The notes under the pieces are model-generated. The model was given only the letters and a program-made list of their open reading frames with translations, did no database searches and was not told the DNA's origin. 64,000 nt of DNA, taken from positions 62,001-126,000 of the forward strand of contig NZ_BMCH01000005.1 of NCBI RefSeq assembly GCF_014635085.1, written 5' to 3'. The position numbers and the translations under genes are program-made. Positions 52,683 to 61,321 of the stretch are shown here, in pieces. Position 1 is the stretch's first letter; every line of letters starts with the position of its first letter. The DNA comes from Asaia siamensis. GTDB lineage: Bacteria; Pseudomonadota; Alphaproteobacteria; Acetobacterales; Acetobacteraceae.

Positions 52683-52895
52683 ATGTTTGGCGCGATGCAG
52701 ATGTATCAGATGCAGGCGATGGAACAGCATATCGCCCAGAAAGAGGCGCGTCGTGAGAAGAGTGTCTCACGGCTTGTACGCCTGCGTGATTTCTTTCGAC
52801 AGGATCTGACCCAGCTAGGGGAGCAGATCGACACGACGTTTGAGGCCGTCTGCACGGGCGGGCATTTTCCGCCTTCGCAAATCAGACGCTCCTGA
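52683..52895 (+). CDS. Small hypothetical protein
   Basis: A 70-residue protein from ATG 52683 (GGGGG about seven bases upstream; an ATG at 52656 is also in frame). The first half is Met/Gln-rich (MFGAMQMYQMQAMEQHIAQK), the rest charged and helical (KEARREKSVSRLVRLRDFFR). No family recognised. It is monocistronic, between the ribF operon and a strong hairpin. Confidence 0.5.
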   Translation: MFGAMQMYQMQAMEQHIAQKEARREKSVSRLVRLRDFFRQDLTQLGEQIDTTFEAVCTGGHFPPSQIRRS

Positions 52896-52915
52896 CAGCT
52901 GGCGACACAAGAGAC

Positions 52916-52949
52916 ACCCGACACCAGACACCGCTGTCTGGTGTCGGGT
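52916..52949. terminator. Perfect 15-bp bidirectional hairpin
   Basis: Arms 52916-52930 and 52935-52949 are exact complements with loop CCGC. It lies between convergent small genes, 21 bp after one stop and 8 bp before the other, so it can end both transcripts. No T-run on the plus side. Confidence 0.8.
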
Positions 52950-52956
52950 CGGGCGA

Positions 52957-53382
52957 TCAGTTCACGATGGTGCAGGAGAAGGGTGTCTGAAGCACGCGGT
53001 AGAATTCTTTCTGATGCAGGGAGAAGATGAGTCGTAGCGACACATTGCCTTCCATCAGAAACTTCATGTCACCATCGCAATAGCGGTCTCTGGTAGCATC
53101 ATAGAGCAGCTGTTTGAGCTTATTGACTGAAAAGGCATGGATCGCGTTATCCGCTTCTGATGTCAGAGTAATTTCTTCGACGAGTATGCGACCATCCCGG
53201 CTGGCATGTGTGATCGTCTCCATCGCATTTTCACGATTTGGTGCCTTTGCATTGAGCACGAAGATAGCCTTGTCGAGGCGATCAATCGATATCTCGGTTC
53301 CAAAATTAAAGTCGCCAGCCAGCACTGTTGAGGGAGTGTTCAGTAATGAAAAAAAGACAACTGATAGAAGCCGATAATTCAT
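52957..53382 (-). CDS. Secreted small protein of unknown function
   Basis: A 141-residue protein with an N-terminal signal peptide (LLSVVFFSLLNTPSTVLAGD, cleavage near residue 22). The mature part is mixed alpha/beta with two Cys (DRYCDGDMKFL and PFSCTIVN) that could form a disulfide. It is AT-richer than neighbouring genes and lacks a clear ribosome site, hinting at recent acquisition. No family recognised. Confidence 0.55.
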   Translation of the reverse strand: MNYRLLSVVFFSLLNTPSTVLAGDFNFGTEISIDRLDKAIFVLNAKAPNRENAMETITHASRDGRILVEEITLTSEADNAIHAFSVNKLKQLLYDATRDRYCDGDMKFLMEGNVSLRLIFSLHQKEFYRVLQTPFSCTIVN

Positions 53383-53610
53383 GGTGGTAACCCATTTTTT
53401 TTGGATAAATTACCATATCTGTGTTTAGAATTCCACTCAGTGTAGAAAATTCCTGCCTGACGCATGGAATGCTTCCTGCATCCCCAAAACCGGGCTGTCT
53501 CACGCCTGATGAGACGGTGTTGATGTCACCAGTCCGGTCTTGTGCTCTTGACCCAGAAGCCCGCATCTTCGCATAACTCGCGGTTCCCTGACTCCGTCGA
53601 ATGATCGAAG

Positions 53611-56499
53611 ATGCCTGATTCAAAAAGCCCCGATCCTCAGGACCGTTATCGCGACACGGTCTTTCTTCCTCGCACCAGCTTTCCCATGCGTGGCAATCTG
53701 CCGACGCGTGAGCCTGAAATTCTGGCGCGTTGGGAGTCGATGGGGCTCGATCAGAGCATTATCGAGGCAGGCAAGGGAAAGCCCGTCTTCACCCTGCATG
53801 ATGGCCCGCCTTATGCGAATGGCCATCTCCACATCGGTCACGCCCTGAACAAGATCAACAAGGACGTGGTCAACCGCGCTCAGCGCATGAATGGCGCACG
53901 GGTGCGCTACGTTCCGGGTTGGGATTGCCACGGCCTGCCGATCGAATGGCGCGTCGAAGAGGAATACCGCAAGGCGGGCAAGAACAAGGATGACGTGCCG
54001 GTCCTGCAGTTCCGCGCCGAATGTCGCGACTATGCGCGCCGCTGGCTCGAAATCCAGTCCGAGGAATTCAGGCGTCTGGGTGTGCAGGGCGAGTGGAAAA
54101 ACCGCTATGCCACCATGGATTTCAGCTCTGAATCAGCCATCGTAGGCGAGATCGGCAAGTTCCTGCTCAATGGCAGCCTCTATCGCGGCCTGCGCCCTGT
54201 CATGTGGAGCCCGGTCGAAAAGACGGCCCTCGCCGAGGCCGAGATCGAATATCACGACATCACCTCGACCACGATCCATGTGGCGTTCCCGATCGAGGCC
54301 GATCCGACCCCGGGTCAGGCATTGCAGGGGGCTTCAGCGGTCATCTGGACGACCACGCCCTGGACCATCCCGGCCAATCGCGCCATCGCCTATGGCCCCG
54401 AGATCGCCTATGCCGTGATCCGCGCCGATCTGATGGAAGAGAACAGCCTTGTTGCGCCGGGTTCGCGCTTCCTGATCGCTGAAGAGCGTCTGGCCGATTT
54501 CTGCAAGCAGGCAGGCATTCAGGAGCATCATGTTCTCTACACCCTGCCGGGTGAGGCGCTTGAGGGGACGCTCTGCGCCCATCCCCTGCGTGGCTGTGGC
54601 TATGAGTTCGACGTGCCCATGCTGCCGGGCGATTTCGTGACCACAGATGCCGGTACGGGCCTTGTGCATATGGCGCCGGCGCATGGTCAGGACGACTTTC
54701 TCCTGACGCGACAGTACGGCATCGAAGTGCCCGAGCTGGTGCAGGATGATGGCACCTATGCCCCCTGGGTGCCGCATTTTGCCGGTATCCATGTCTTCAA
54801 GGCGGCTGATCCTGTCTGCAGTGCCCTGACCGAAGCCGCACAGCGATGGGCCGCCAATGGCGATGCCGCTGCAGGCCTCGTGGCACGGTCGAGCATCGTG
54901 CACTCCTATCCGCATTCATGGCGCTCGCGTAAGCCGATCATCTTCCGGGCGACCCCGCAATGGTTCATCCGCATGGATGGCGATCAGGCCCTGCGACGCA
55001 AGGCGCTCGATGCGCTGGCCGATGTCACCTTCGTGCCCGAAGCCGCACGCAACCGCCTGACCTCCATGATCGAACAGCGTCCCGACTGGTGCATCAGCCG
55101 TCAGCGCGCCTGGGGCGTGCCGATTGCCGTCTTTGTCGAAAAAAGCACCGGCGAAGTGCTGCGCGATCCGGCTGTCATGCAGCGTGTTGTCGATGCAATG
55201 GCCGAGCATGGCGCCGATATCTGGTACAGCGCCGATCCGGCTGTGTTCCTCGGCGAGGGACGCGACCCGGCACAATACGAGCAGGTTTTCGACATCGTCG
55301 ATGTGTGGTTCGAAAGCGGTTCGACCCATAGCTTCGTGCTGGGTCAGGATGGTCTGAACTTCCCGGCCGATCTCTATCTCGAAGGGTCGGACCAGCATCG
55401 CGGCTGGTTCCAGTCCTCGCTGCTCGAAAGCGTCGGCACGCGTGGTGTCGCGCCGATGAAGGCCATCGTCACCAACGGCTTTGTGCTCGACGAGCAGGGC
55501 CGCAAGATGTCGAAATCGCTGGGTAATGTCATTGCGCCCAAGGAAGTCACCGACAAGCTGGGCGCAGATATCCTGCGTCTGTGGGTCGTCAATTCCGACA
55601 GCAATGAAGATCTGCGTATCGGCAACGAGATCCTGAAGCAGCAGGGCGAGCTTTATCGTCGTTTGCGCAATACGCTGCGCTGGCTGCTGGGCGCGCTCGA
55701 CGGCTACACGCCTGAAGAGGCCGTGCCTTACGAGCAGCTGCCGGAGCTGGAGCGTTATATTCTCCATCGCCTGACCGATCTCGGCGGGCTGCTGAAACAG
55801 GCTGTCCAGACCCATCAATGGGTTGGCGTCTATCCGATGCTGCACGGTTTCTGCACCACCGATCTGTCGGCGTTCTATTTCGACGTCCGCAAGGATGCGC
55901 TGTATTGCGATGCCCCGTCGTCCCTGCGTCGCCGTGCGGCCCGCACTGTGCTCGACATCCTGCACCGTGCGCTCGCCACCTGGCTGGCACCGGTTCTGGT
56001 CTTCTCGGCTGAGGAAGCCTGGACGGCCCGTTTCGGTGAAGAAAGTTCGGTACACCTGCAGAACTTCCTCGAGCCTGACCCGATGTGGCACGATTCCGCT
56101 CTGGGTGAGCGCTGGACGCAGATCCGTGCCCTGCGCCGCGTCATCACGACCGAACTGGAAGGCGCCCGTCGTGGCGGCGCCATCGGCTCGTCGCTCGAAG
56201 CCCGCCTTACCCTGCCGCTGACCGAGCAGGAGCAGATTGCTTTCGGCGATGTGGACTGGGCCGAACTTGCCATCGTCTCACAGGCCGATGTGCAGCTTCT
56301 GACCAATGTGCCATCGCTCTATATCAATGACGGGTCTGACCCCGAGCGCGAGGGTGTGGTTGCGGCGCATCCCGGCCCGAGCGTGACGGAAGCCGAGGGG
56401 ACGAAATGCCTGCGTTGCTGGCGCGTGCTGCCTGAAGTCGGCAGCCATGCCGAGCATTCGGGCCTGTGCCTGAGGTGCAGTGACGTGGTGTCGATGTGA
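53611..56499 (+). CDS. ileS: Isoleucyl-tRNA synthetase
   Basis: Charges tRNA-Ile. 962 residues: class-I HIGH motif (74-77 in NGHLHIGHALNK), the CP1 editing domain with VIWTTTPWTIPANRAIAY and the GTGLVHMAPAHGQDD region, KMSKS in DEQGRKMSKSLGNV, and a C-terminal zinc finger CLRCWRVLPEVG...CLRCSD as in the E. coli-type enzyme. The ATG at 53611 directly precedes PDSKSPDPQDRYRDT. Its stop overlaps the lspA GTG start. Confidence 0.97.
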   Translation: MPDSKSPDPQDRYRDTVFLPRTSFPMRGNLPTREPEILARWESMGLDQSIIEAGKGKPVFTLHDGPPYANGHLHIGHALNKINKDVVNRAQRMNGARVRYVPGWDCHGLPIEWRVEEEYRKAGKNKDDVPVLQFRAECRDYARRWLEIQSEEFRRLGVQGEWKNRYATMDFSSESAIVGEIGKFLLNGSLYRGLRPVMWSPVEKTALAEAEIEYHDITSTTIHVAFPIEADPTPGQALQGASAVIWTTTPWTIPANRAIAYGPEIAYAVIRADLMEENSLVAPGSRFLIAEERLADFCKQAGIQEHHVLYTLPGEALEGTLCAHPLRGCGYEFDVPMLPGDFVTTDAGTGLVHMAPAHGQDDFLLTRQYGIEVPELVQDDGTYAPWVPHFAGIHVFKAADPVCSALTEAAQRWAANGDAAAGLVARSSIVHSYPHSWRSRKPIIFRATPQWFIRMDGDQALRRKALDALADVTFVPEAARNRLTSMIEQRPDWCISRQRAWGVPIAVFVEKSTGEVLRDPAVMQRVVDAMAEHGADIWYSADPAVFLGEGRDPAQYEQVFDIVDVWFESGSTHSFVLGQDGLNFPADLYLEGSDQHRGWFQSSLLESVGTRGVAPMKAIVTNGFVLDEQGRKMSKSLGNVIAPKEVTDKLGADILRLWVVNSDSNEDLRIGNEILKQQGELYRRLRNTLRWLLGALDGYTPEEAVPYEQLPELERYILHRLTDLGGLLKQAVQTHQWVGVYPMLHGFCTTDLSAFYFDVRKDALYCDAPSSLRRRAARTVLDILHRALATWLAPVLVFSAEEAWTARFGEESSVHLQNFLEPDPMWHDSALGERWTQIRALRRVITTELEGARRGGAIGSSLEARLTLPLTEQEQIAFGDVDWAELAIVSQADVQLLTNVPSLYINDGSDPEREGVVAAHPGPSVTEAEGTKCLRCWRVLPEVGSHAEHSGLCLRCSDVVSM

Positions 56500-57077
56500 C
56501 ACGCGCGAAGCTCACCTTTTCCTTTGGGCGCCCGGCGACCCTGATCGCCGGAATCATCGCTTTCGTGATCGTGCTCTGCGCCGATCAGGCGAGCAAATGG
56601 TGGATTCTGGATGTCTTCAACCTGCCGCTTAAAGGCAGTGTGGTCATCATGCCGGGGCTGGATTTCACCATGGTGTGGAACCACGCCGTGACCTTCGGCA
56701 TGCTGGGCGGGGTCGGCGCTTATGGGCCATTGATCTTCTGCACGGTGGCGCTTCTGGCCGTGCTGGCGCTGCTCTGGCAGACCCTCACCACTTCGCGCAT
56801 GGTGGTTGCCATTGCCTCCGCGGCCATCGCGGGGGGCGCCGTTGGCAATGTGATCGATCGCATGCGCTTTGGCGCCGTGGTTGATTTCATTCATGCCCAT
56901 GCCTTCGGCTGGAGCTGGTATGTCTTCAACGTGGCTGATTCGGCGATTGTCTGCGGTGTGATCGCCTGGGTGATCGAGTCGATCTGGTCAGACAGACGCA
57001 ATGCCGGGGCAGGTAATGACGCAGGCAAGAATTCGTTGCATTCTTCCGGCTCCGCAACCGCCCCGCGTGATCATTGA
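56496..57077 (+). CDS. lspA: Lipoprotein signal peptidase II
   Basis: Aspartyl membrane protease that removes signal peptides from lipoproteins such as those at 41082, 48534 and 57121. 193 residues, four membrane helices; catalytic Asp residues in NVIDRMRFGAVVDFIH and VFNVADSAIVCG, plus VWNHAVTFGML (the NxGxxFG-like region). GTG start overlaps the ileS stop (GTGA). ileS-lspA is a widespread pair. The tail is longer and Ser/Gly/Ala-rich. Confidence 0.93.
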   Translation: MTRAKLTFSFGRPATLIAGIIAFVIVLCADQASKWWILDVFNLPLKGSVVIMPGLDFTMVWNHAVTFGMLGGVGAYGPLIFCTVALLAVLALLWQTLTTSRMVVAIASAAIAGGAVGNVIDRMRFGAVVDFIHAHAFGWSWYVFNVADSAIVCGVIAWVIESIWSDRRNAGAGNDAGKNSLHSSGSATAPRDH

Positions 57078-57120
57078 TCTCTTGTCGATGCCGAAACGCT
57101 CCATTAGGATTGGGACCGAT

Positions 57121-57657
57121 ATGGCTCAGCTCTCCTTCCCGTCCGTCCTCCGCGTCCTGCCGGTTCTCGGCCTGACCGCGCTCCTTCCGGCCTGCTCCGG
57201 TTCCGATGTCTCGCGGGCTTTTGGCCTCGAGCGGTCGATGCCTGACGAATATACGGTCACCACGCGGGCACCGCTTTCGATGCCGCCATCGGAGCAGCTG
57301 AGCCTGCCCGGGCAGGGTGAGCATACGGCGGATGAAAATCCCCGCACCCAGGCGCTCGAGACCCTGTCGCCGAATGCTGCGCTGCACTCGACCACGGGTA
57401 GCAACAGCGCGGGCCAGCAGGCTCTTGTCGGCCAGGTCGAGCAGGCCTCCAGAGCGCCGAACAATGCCGAACTGGGCGCTGCCGGCGCCGGTCTGACCGA
57501 CGAGCTGATGTTCTGGCGCGGCGGCAACTCGGGCAGTGTGGTGGATAGCGAGGCTGAAAACCGCCGTATCCAGCGCGCCTCGGCTCTTGGCCAGAGCCCG
57601 TCAACCGGTGCCACCCCCACCAAGAAGTCGAAGAGCTCATTTCTCGGCGTCTTCTGA
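57121..57657 (+). CDS. DUF3035 lipoprotein
   Basis: A 178-residue predicted lipoprotein from ATG 57121: hydrophobic signal with lipobox LLPAC (Cys25), then the typical ERSMPDEYTVTTRAPLSMPPSEQL segment of alphaproteobacterial DUF3035 proteins. The rest is Ser/Gly/Gln-rich with FWRGGNSGSVVDSEAENRRI before a Lys-rich end. Role unknown. It follows lspA, the enzyme that would process it, as in related genomes. A longer frame from 57001 is inside lspA. Confidence 0.8.
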   Translation: MAQLSFPSVLRVLPVLGLTALLPACSGSDVSRAFGLERSMPDEYTVTTRAPLSMPPSEQLSLPGQGEHTADENPRTQALETLSPNAALHSTTGSNSAGQQALVGQVEQASRAPNNAELGAAGAGLTDELMFWRGGNSGSVVDSEAENRRIQRASALGQSPSTGATPTKKSKSSFLGVF

Positions 57658-57666
57658 TGCCGACCC

Positions 57667-59511
57667 ATGAATTCTGCTGAGCGCATTCCATTACGGCCGA
57701 CGCTGCGGCGTCTGTCCAATCATGTCATCGATCTGATCGCTGCTGGCGAGGTTGTCGAGAGACCCGCCGCAGCCCTCAAGGAACTGGCTGAGAACGCGCT
57801 CGATGCCGGAGCGACCCGGCTCGAGGTCTCCCTGATCAATGGTGGATGCGACCGTATCGAGGTGATCGATAATGGCTGCGGCATGTCGCCTGACGATCTG
57901 GCCATGGCTGTCGAGCGCCATTGCACCTCCAAGCTGAGCGATGAGAGCCTGACCCATATCGTCACGCTCGGCTTTCGTGGCGAGGCGCTGCCCTCCATCG
58001 GGGCGACCGCACGGCTTGGCATGATTTCGAGACAGCACGATTCCGACACAGCCTGGATGCTGCGTCTGGAAGGTGGGGTTCTAACCCCGCCAGCGCCCGC
58101 CCCCGGCGCGCCGGGCACACGTGTGGTCGTTGAGGATCTTTTCTTTGCCACGCCCGCGCGGCGCAAATTCCTGAAATCAGCGCGCGTCGAGGGCAGTCAT
58201 GCCGAATCGGTCATGCGGCGTCTGGCGCTTTCGGCGCCGCATTGCGCCATGCGCTTTTCACTCGATGAGCGTCTGGTTTTCGACTTTCCTTCCCAAACTC
58301 AGCTCGAACGCGTTCAGGCCGTTCTGGGCGAAAGCGACTCCCTTATCCCGCTCGACGAGGAGCGCAATGGCCTGCATCTGACAGGCTATATCTGCGGACC
58401 CGCTGCTACGCGTGCCACAGCAGCGGCGCAGTTTCTTGTCGTCAATAACCGGCCTGTCGCTGACCCCCTGATGAAGACGGCCATACGTGTGGCATACCGT
58501 CCGGTCATCGAGCCGGGACGCCATCCGGTTCTAGCCTTGCATCTGACCCTGCCGCATGACCGGGTGGATGTGAACGTCCATCCCGCCAAGACCGAACTGC
58601 GCTTCGCCGATGAAGCCGATGTCAGAGGGCTGATGATCGGCGCCATGCAGCGGGCGCTTGGTCACGGTGCGGGTGAGGGCGGGGTACGTGTGCGTTTTGC
58701 AGCCCCTTCGCGGCAGAACATCCAGTATCCGGCCCCCGAACCGGTGCGCCAGAGCGCCGGTTTTCTCTCTTCCCATGCGACTCTTGCGGGCATCGGAACA
58801 ACTGCCCCGCAGACGATTCCCGCTGCGGTCACAGGTTTCTCCGAAGGTCTTGGAGCCTTTACGCCAGCGGCCCGGCCTGTCATCCAGCCTGATGTCGAGC
58901 AACAGGCGGCTTTCCCGCTCGGTGCCCCGGTGGCACAGGTTTTCGATACATATATTCTGGCCGTCGGTCAGGACGGCGATCTCATCCTTGTCGATCAGCA
59001 TGCGGCCCATGAGCGCCTGACCCATGAGAAGCTGCTCGCCCAGTATGCCTCCGGCACGCTCAAGGCGCAGCGTCTGCTTCTGCCTGAGGTGGTCGATCTG
59101 CCCCCCGGACAGGCGGGGCGTCTGCTGGAGTGGAAGACAGCTCTCGAATCGCTCGGCCTCGAAATCGAGTCGTTCGGCGGAGGCAGCGTGCTGCTACGCA
59201 CCATGCCCATTCTGCTGCAAGGCGGCGATGGCGTCGCGCTTCTGCGCGACCTCTCTGAAGAACTCGCTGCCGACCCTGATCTTGTGCCGGGGGATAGCGC
59301 CGCACTCGAAAGGCGCATTGACGCTGTCATTGCCCGCATGGCCTGTCATGGCAGCATCCGGGCTGGCAGACGCCTGCAGCAGGAGGAAATGGCCGCCCTG
59401 CTACGCCAGATGGAGCAGACACCACGGGCGGGTACCTGCTCGCACGGCCGCCCGACCTGGCTGCGTCTGGGGCGTGACGAACTCGAAAAACTGTTCGGTC
59501 GCATCCGGTAG
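57667..59511 (+). CDS. mutL: DNA mismatch repair protein MutL (nicking type)
   Basis: Couples MutS mismatch detection to strand incision. 614 residues: GHKL ATPase (ENALDAGATRLEV, DNGCGMSPDDL, LGFRGEALPSIG), transducer domain with LVVNNRPVADPLM, a variable Pro/Ala linker, and a C-terminal dimerisation domain retaining the endonuclease metal motif DQHAAHERLTHE (DQHA-x2-E-x4-E), ACHGSIRAG and CSHGRP. So this MutL is expected to nick DNA itself, consistent with alphaproteobacteria lacking MutH/Dam-type discrimination. Complete, no inactivating change. Confidence 0.95.
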   Translation: MNSAERIPLRPTLRRLSNHVIDLIAAGEVVERPAAALKELAENALDAGATRLEVSLINGGCDRIEVIDNGCGMSPDDLAMAVERHCTSKLSDESLTHIVTLGFRGEALPSIGATARLGMISRQHDSDTAWMLRLEGGVLTPPAPAPGAPGTRVVVEDLFFATPARRKFLKSARVEGSHAESVMRRLALSAPHCAMRFSLDERLVFDFPSQTQLERVQAVLGESDSLIPLDEERNGLHLTGYICGPAATRATAAAQFLVVNNRPVADPLMKTAIRVAYRPVIEPGRHPVLALHLTLPHDRVDVNVHPAKTELRFADEADVRGLMIGAMQRALGHGAGEGGVRVRFAAPSRQNIQYPAPEPVRQSAGFLSSHATLAGIGTTAPQTIPAAVTGFSEGLGAFTPAARPVIQPDVEQQAAFPLGAPVAQVFDTYILAVGQDGDLILVDQHAAHERLTHEKLLAQYASGTLKAQRLLLPEVVDLPPGQAGRLLEWKTALESLGLEIESFGGGSVLLRTMPILLQGGDGVALLRDLSEELAADPDLVPGDSAALERRIDAVIARMACHGSIRAGRRLQQEEMAALLRQMEQTPRAGTCSHGRPTWLRLGRDELEKLFGRIR

Positions 59512-59629
59512 GGACTTTATTGGCTTTTCCGCGACGCAGCCCCTTTTGATTAGCATCACAGGGCTTTCGGCTGATTTCTGAGCGAGCGTGATGACCCGCT
59601 CAGGGTTGAATTTCAGAAAGCTAAAGATT

Positions 59630-60307
59630 TTACGACTTTTTGTGCGAAGTCTTATGGGCCGGCGCAGTCGCTGGCTGGGCAGTAACAACCACGCTGTCGG
59701 AAACGAACAGCACGCTGTCGAGGGCGTTCTGTAGCGCTTCCGTGGCCATCTTCGCATCGCCACCATCCATGAATACCGACGCGCGGTTGATGTCACCCGA
59801 CACCATTTCAAGCGGTGCAAGGGCCACGACATATTGTACGTCGGTGCCCACGACCTGCAGATCCTGATTCACCAGTTTCGTGTCGCCAGTCTTCAGATGC
59901 GTATTGGCCTGGGCCAGCGCCGTCTGCTTTTCGGGGGCTAGGGCCTCGGTGACAGCATATTCGCCGCCAATCGGCAGCCAGTGGACCTCCACGCCGGTGA
60001 TCACGGCGCGTTTGGGGGCGGCATGGCTCGGTGCCGGCTGCATGGCGTCCTGCGCCTTCAGGAAGGCACGGTTGTCCTTGGCGGCTTTCGTAAGTCGGAT
60101 CTGGGCATCATTGATCAGCGACTGGGCCTGACCGTTCTGGTTGTTGCCCAGGGCCTGCTGTGCCTGAACGATATCGGCGAAGGCCTTTTGGCCGTCCTTG
60201 GACAGACGGGCAAAATCCTTGTCAGCCATGCGCTGCGGCGATGCGGCAAGGGCCGGAACCGCAGCGAAAGTGAAAAGGGCGGTACCGGCAATAAAGAGGC
60301 GACGCAT
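59630..60307 (-). CDS. YfdX-family periplasmic protein
   Basis: A 225-residue protein with a signal peptide (FIAGTALFTFAAVPALAASP) and a YfdX-type domain: an N-terminal helical part (KDFARLSKDGQKAFADIVQAQQAL, then LINDAQIRLTKAAKDN) and VHWLPIGGEYAVTEAL with KLVNQDLQVVGTDVQYVVALAPLEM. The family is linked to acid and multidrug tolerance in enterobacteria (EvgAS regulon); in an acid-producing host an acid-stress role is plausible but inferred. Monocistronic, convergent with mutL. Confidence 0.8.
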   Translation of the reverse strand: MRRLFIAGTALFTFAAVPALAASPQRMADKDFARLSKDGQKAFADIVQAQQALGNNQNGQAQSLINDAQIRLTKAAKDNRAFLKAQDAMQPAPSHAAPKRAVITGVEVHWLPIGGEYAVTEALAPEKQTALAQANTHLKTGDTKLVNQDLQVVGTDVQYVVALAPLEMVSGDINRASVFMDGGDAKMATEALQNALDSVLFVSDSVVVTAQPATAPAHKTSHKKS

Positions 60308-60415
60308 CGACTTGCTCCCTTGATTCGTCTCCTGGCGAGACTGTTGGGAGCAGAACGGTCACGACCTGCCGATGTTGCATGACAAGGGCGTTAACACGCC
60401 CTCATGAACCGCCGA

Positions 60416-61321
60416 TCAGGTGGGGGGAACGGTCTCGCCATCCGGCGGCGGCTTGCGGCTGGTCAGCACGTTGCCCGCCGAGGCCCCTGCAATGCAGAGT
60501 ACACCCATCCAGCGTGCCACCGAAAGCGACTCGCCCAGTAGAAACAGCCCCGAAATCGAACCGAGAACCGGTTCCAGACTGAGCAGAATGCCCAGATCGC
60601 GCGGGCCAAGCTTGCGCATGGCCATCATGTCCAGAATATACGGGACGGCTGAAGAAAGAATGGCCACACCGACGGCCTGAAAACCCTGATGGGGATGGGT
60701 CACAGCCGGCATCAGGGTCGGAATCAGCCAAGGTAGCAGCAGGATACCTGCTGTCGTCATGCCAAGTGTGGTTGCCTGTGCAGCGGGCATGATACGGCCG
60801 ATACGTGTGCCGGTCAGGATATAGATCACCCAGCCAACAGCGCTGATCAGGGCGGCGATGACCCCGATAGGGTCGAGATGGCCCGAGATGTGATCGGGGC
60901 GGAGCAGAAGATACAGCCCCGAAAGCACCATACCGGCCCAGACCAGATCGAGGAGACGGCGCGAGCCTATGAGCGCCAGAGACAGCGGTCCCATAAACTC
61001 GAACGCGACCACCAGTCCCAGTGGCAGGCGAACCAGCGCGATATAGAAGGCGAAATTCATGACCGCCATCGAGGCCCCGTAGGGCAACAGCAGGCGCCAG
61101 ATGCCGGGTCTCAGCACCGAGGGGCCGGGCCGGATGACGGTCAGAAGAATGACGGCGGCGAGGCAGACACGCAGTCCGACCATCCCCTCCGCACCGAAGA
61201 GCGGAAAGAGGCTCTTGGCCAGCGCGGCGCCAACCTGGAAGGAGGAAATTCCCCCGATCAGAAGCGCCAGACCGCCAAGTTTGTCGAGTCGTGTCGAAGT
61301 CGGATGGTCGAGAGCAGCCAT
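60416..61321 (-). CDS. EamA/DMT-family exporter (RhtA-like)
   Basis: A 301-residue inner-membrane protein with ten predicted helices in two EamA halves. The first half has GLRVCLAAVILLTVIRP, the second ISAVGWVIYILTGTRIGR and SSAVPYILDMMAMRKLGPRDLGILLSLEPVLGSISGL, the closing motif of RhtA/EamA exporters. Substrate likely amino acids such as threonine or homoserine, but not proven. Its ATG overlaps the parE stop by one base, so it lies downstream of parE in one transcript. Confidence 0.85.
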   Translation of the reverse strand: MAALDHPTSTRLDKLGGLALLIGGISSFQVGAALAKSLFPLFGAEGMVGLRVCLAAVILLTVIRPGPSVLRPGIWRLLLPYGASMAVMNFAFYIALVRLPLGLVVAFEFMGPLSLALIGSRRLLDLVWAGMVLSGLYLLLRPDHISGHLDPIGVIAALISAVGWVIYILTGTRIGRIMPAAQATTLGMTTAGILLLPWLIPTLMPAVTHPHQGFQAVGVAILSSAVPYILDMMAMRKLGPRDLGILLSLEPVLGSISGLFLLGESLSVARWMGVLCIAGASAGNVLTSRKPPPDGETVPPT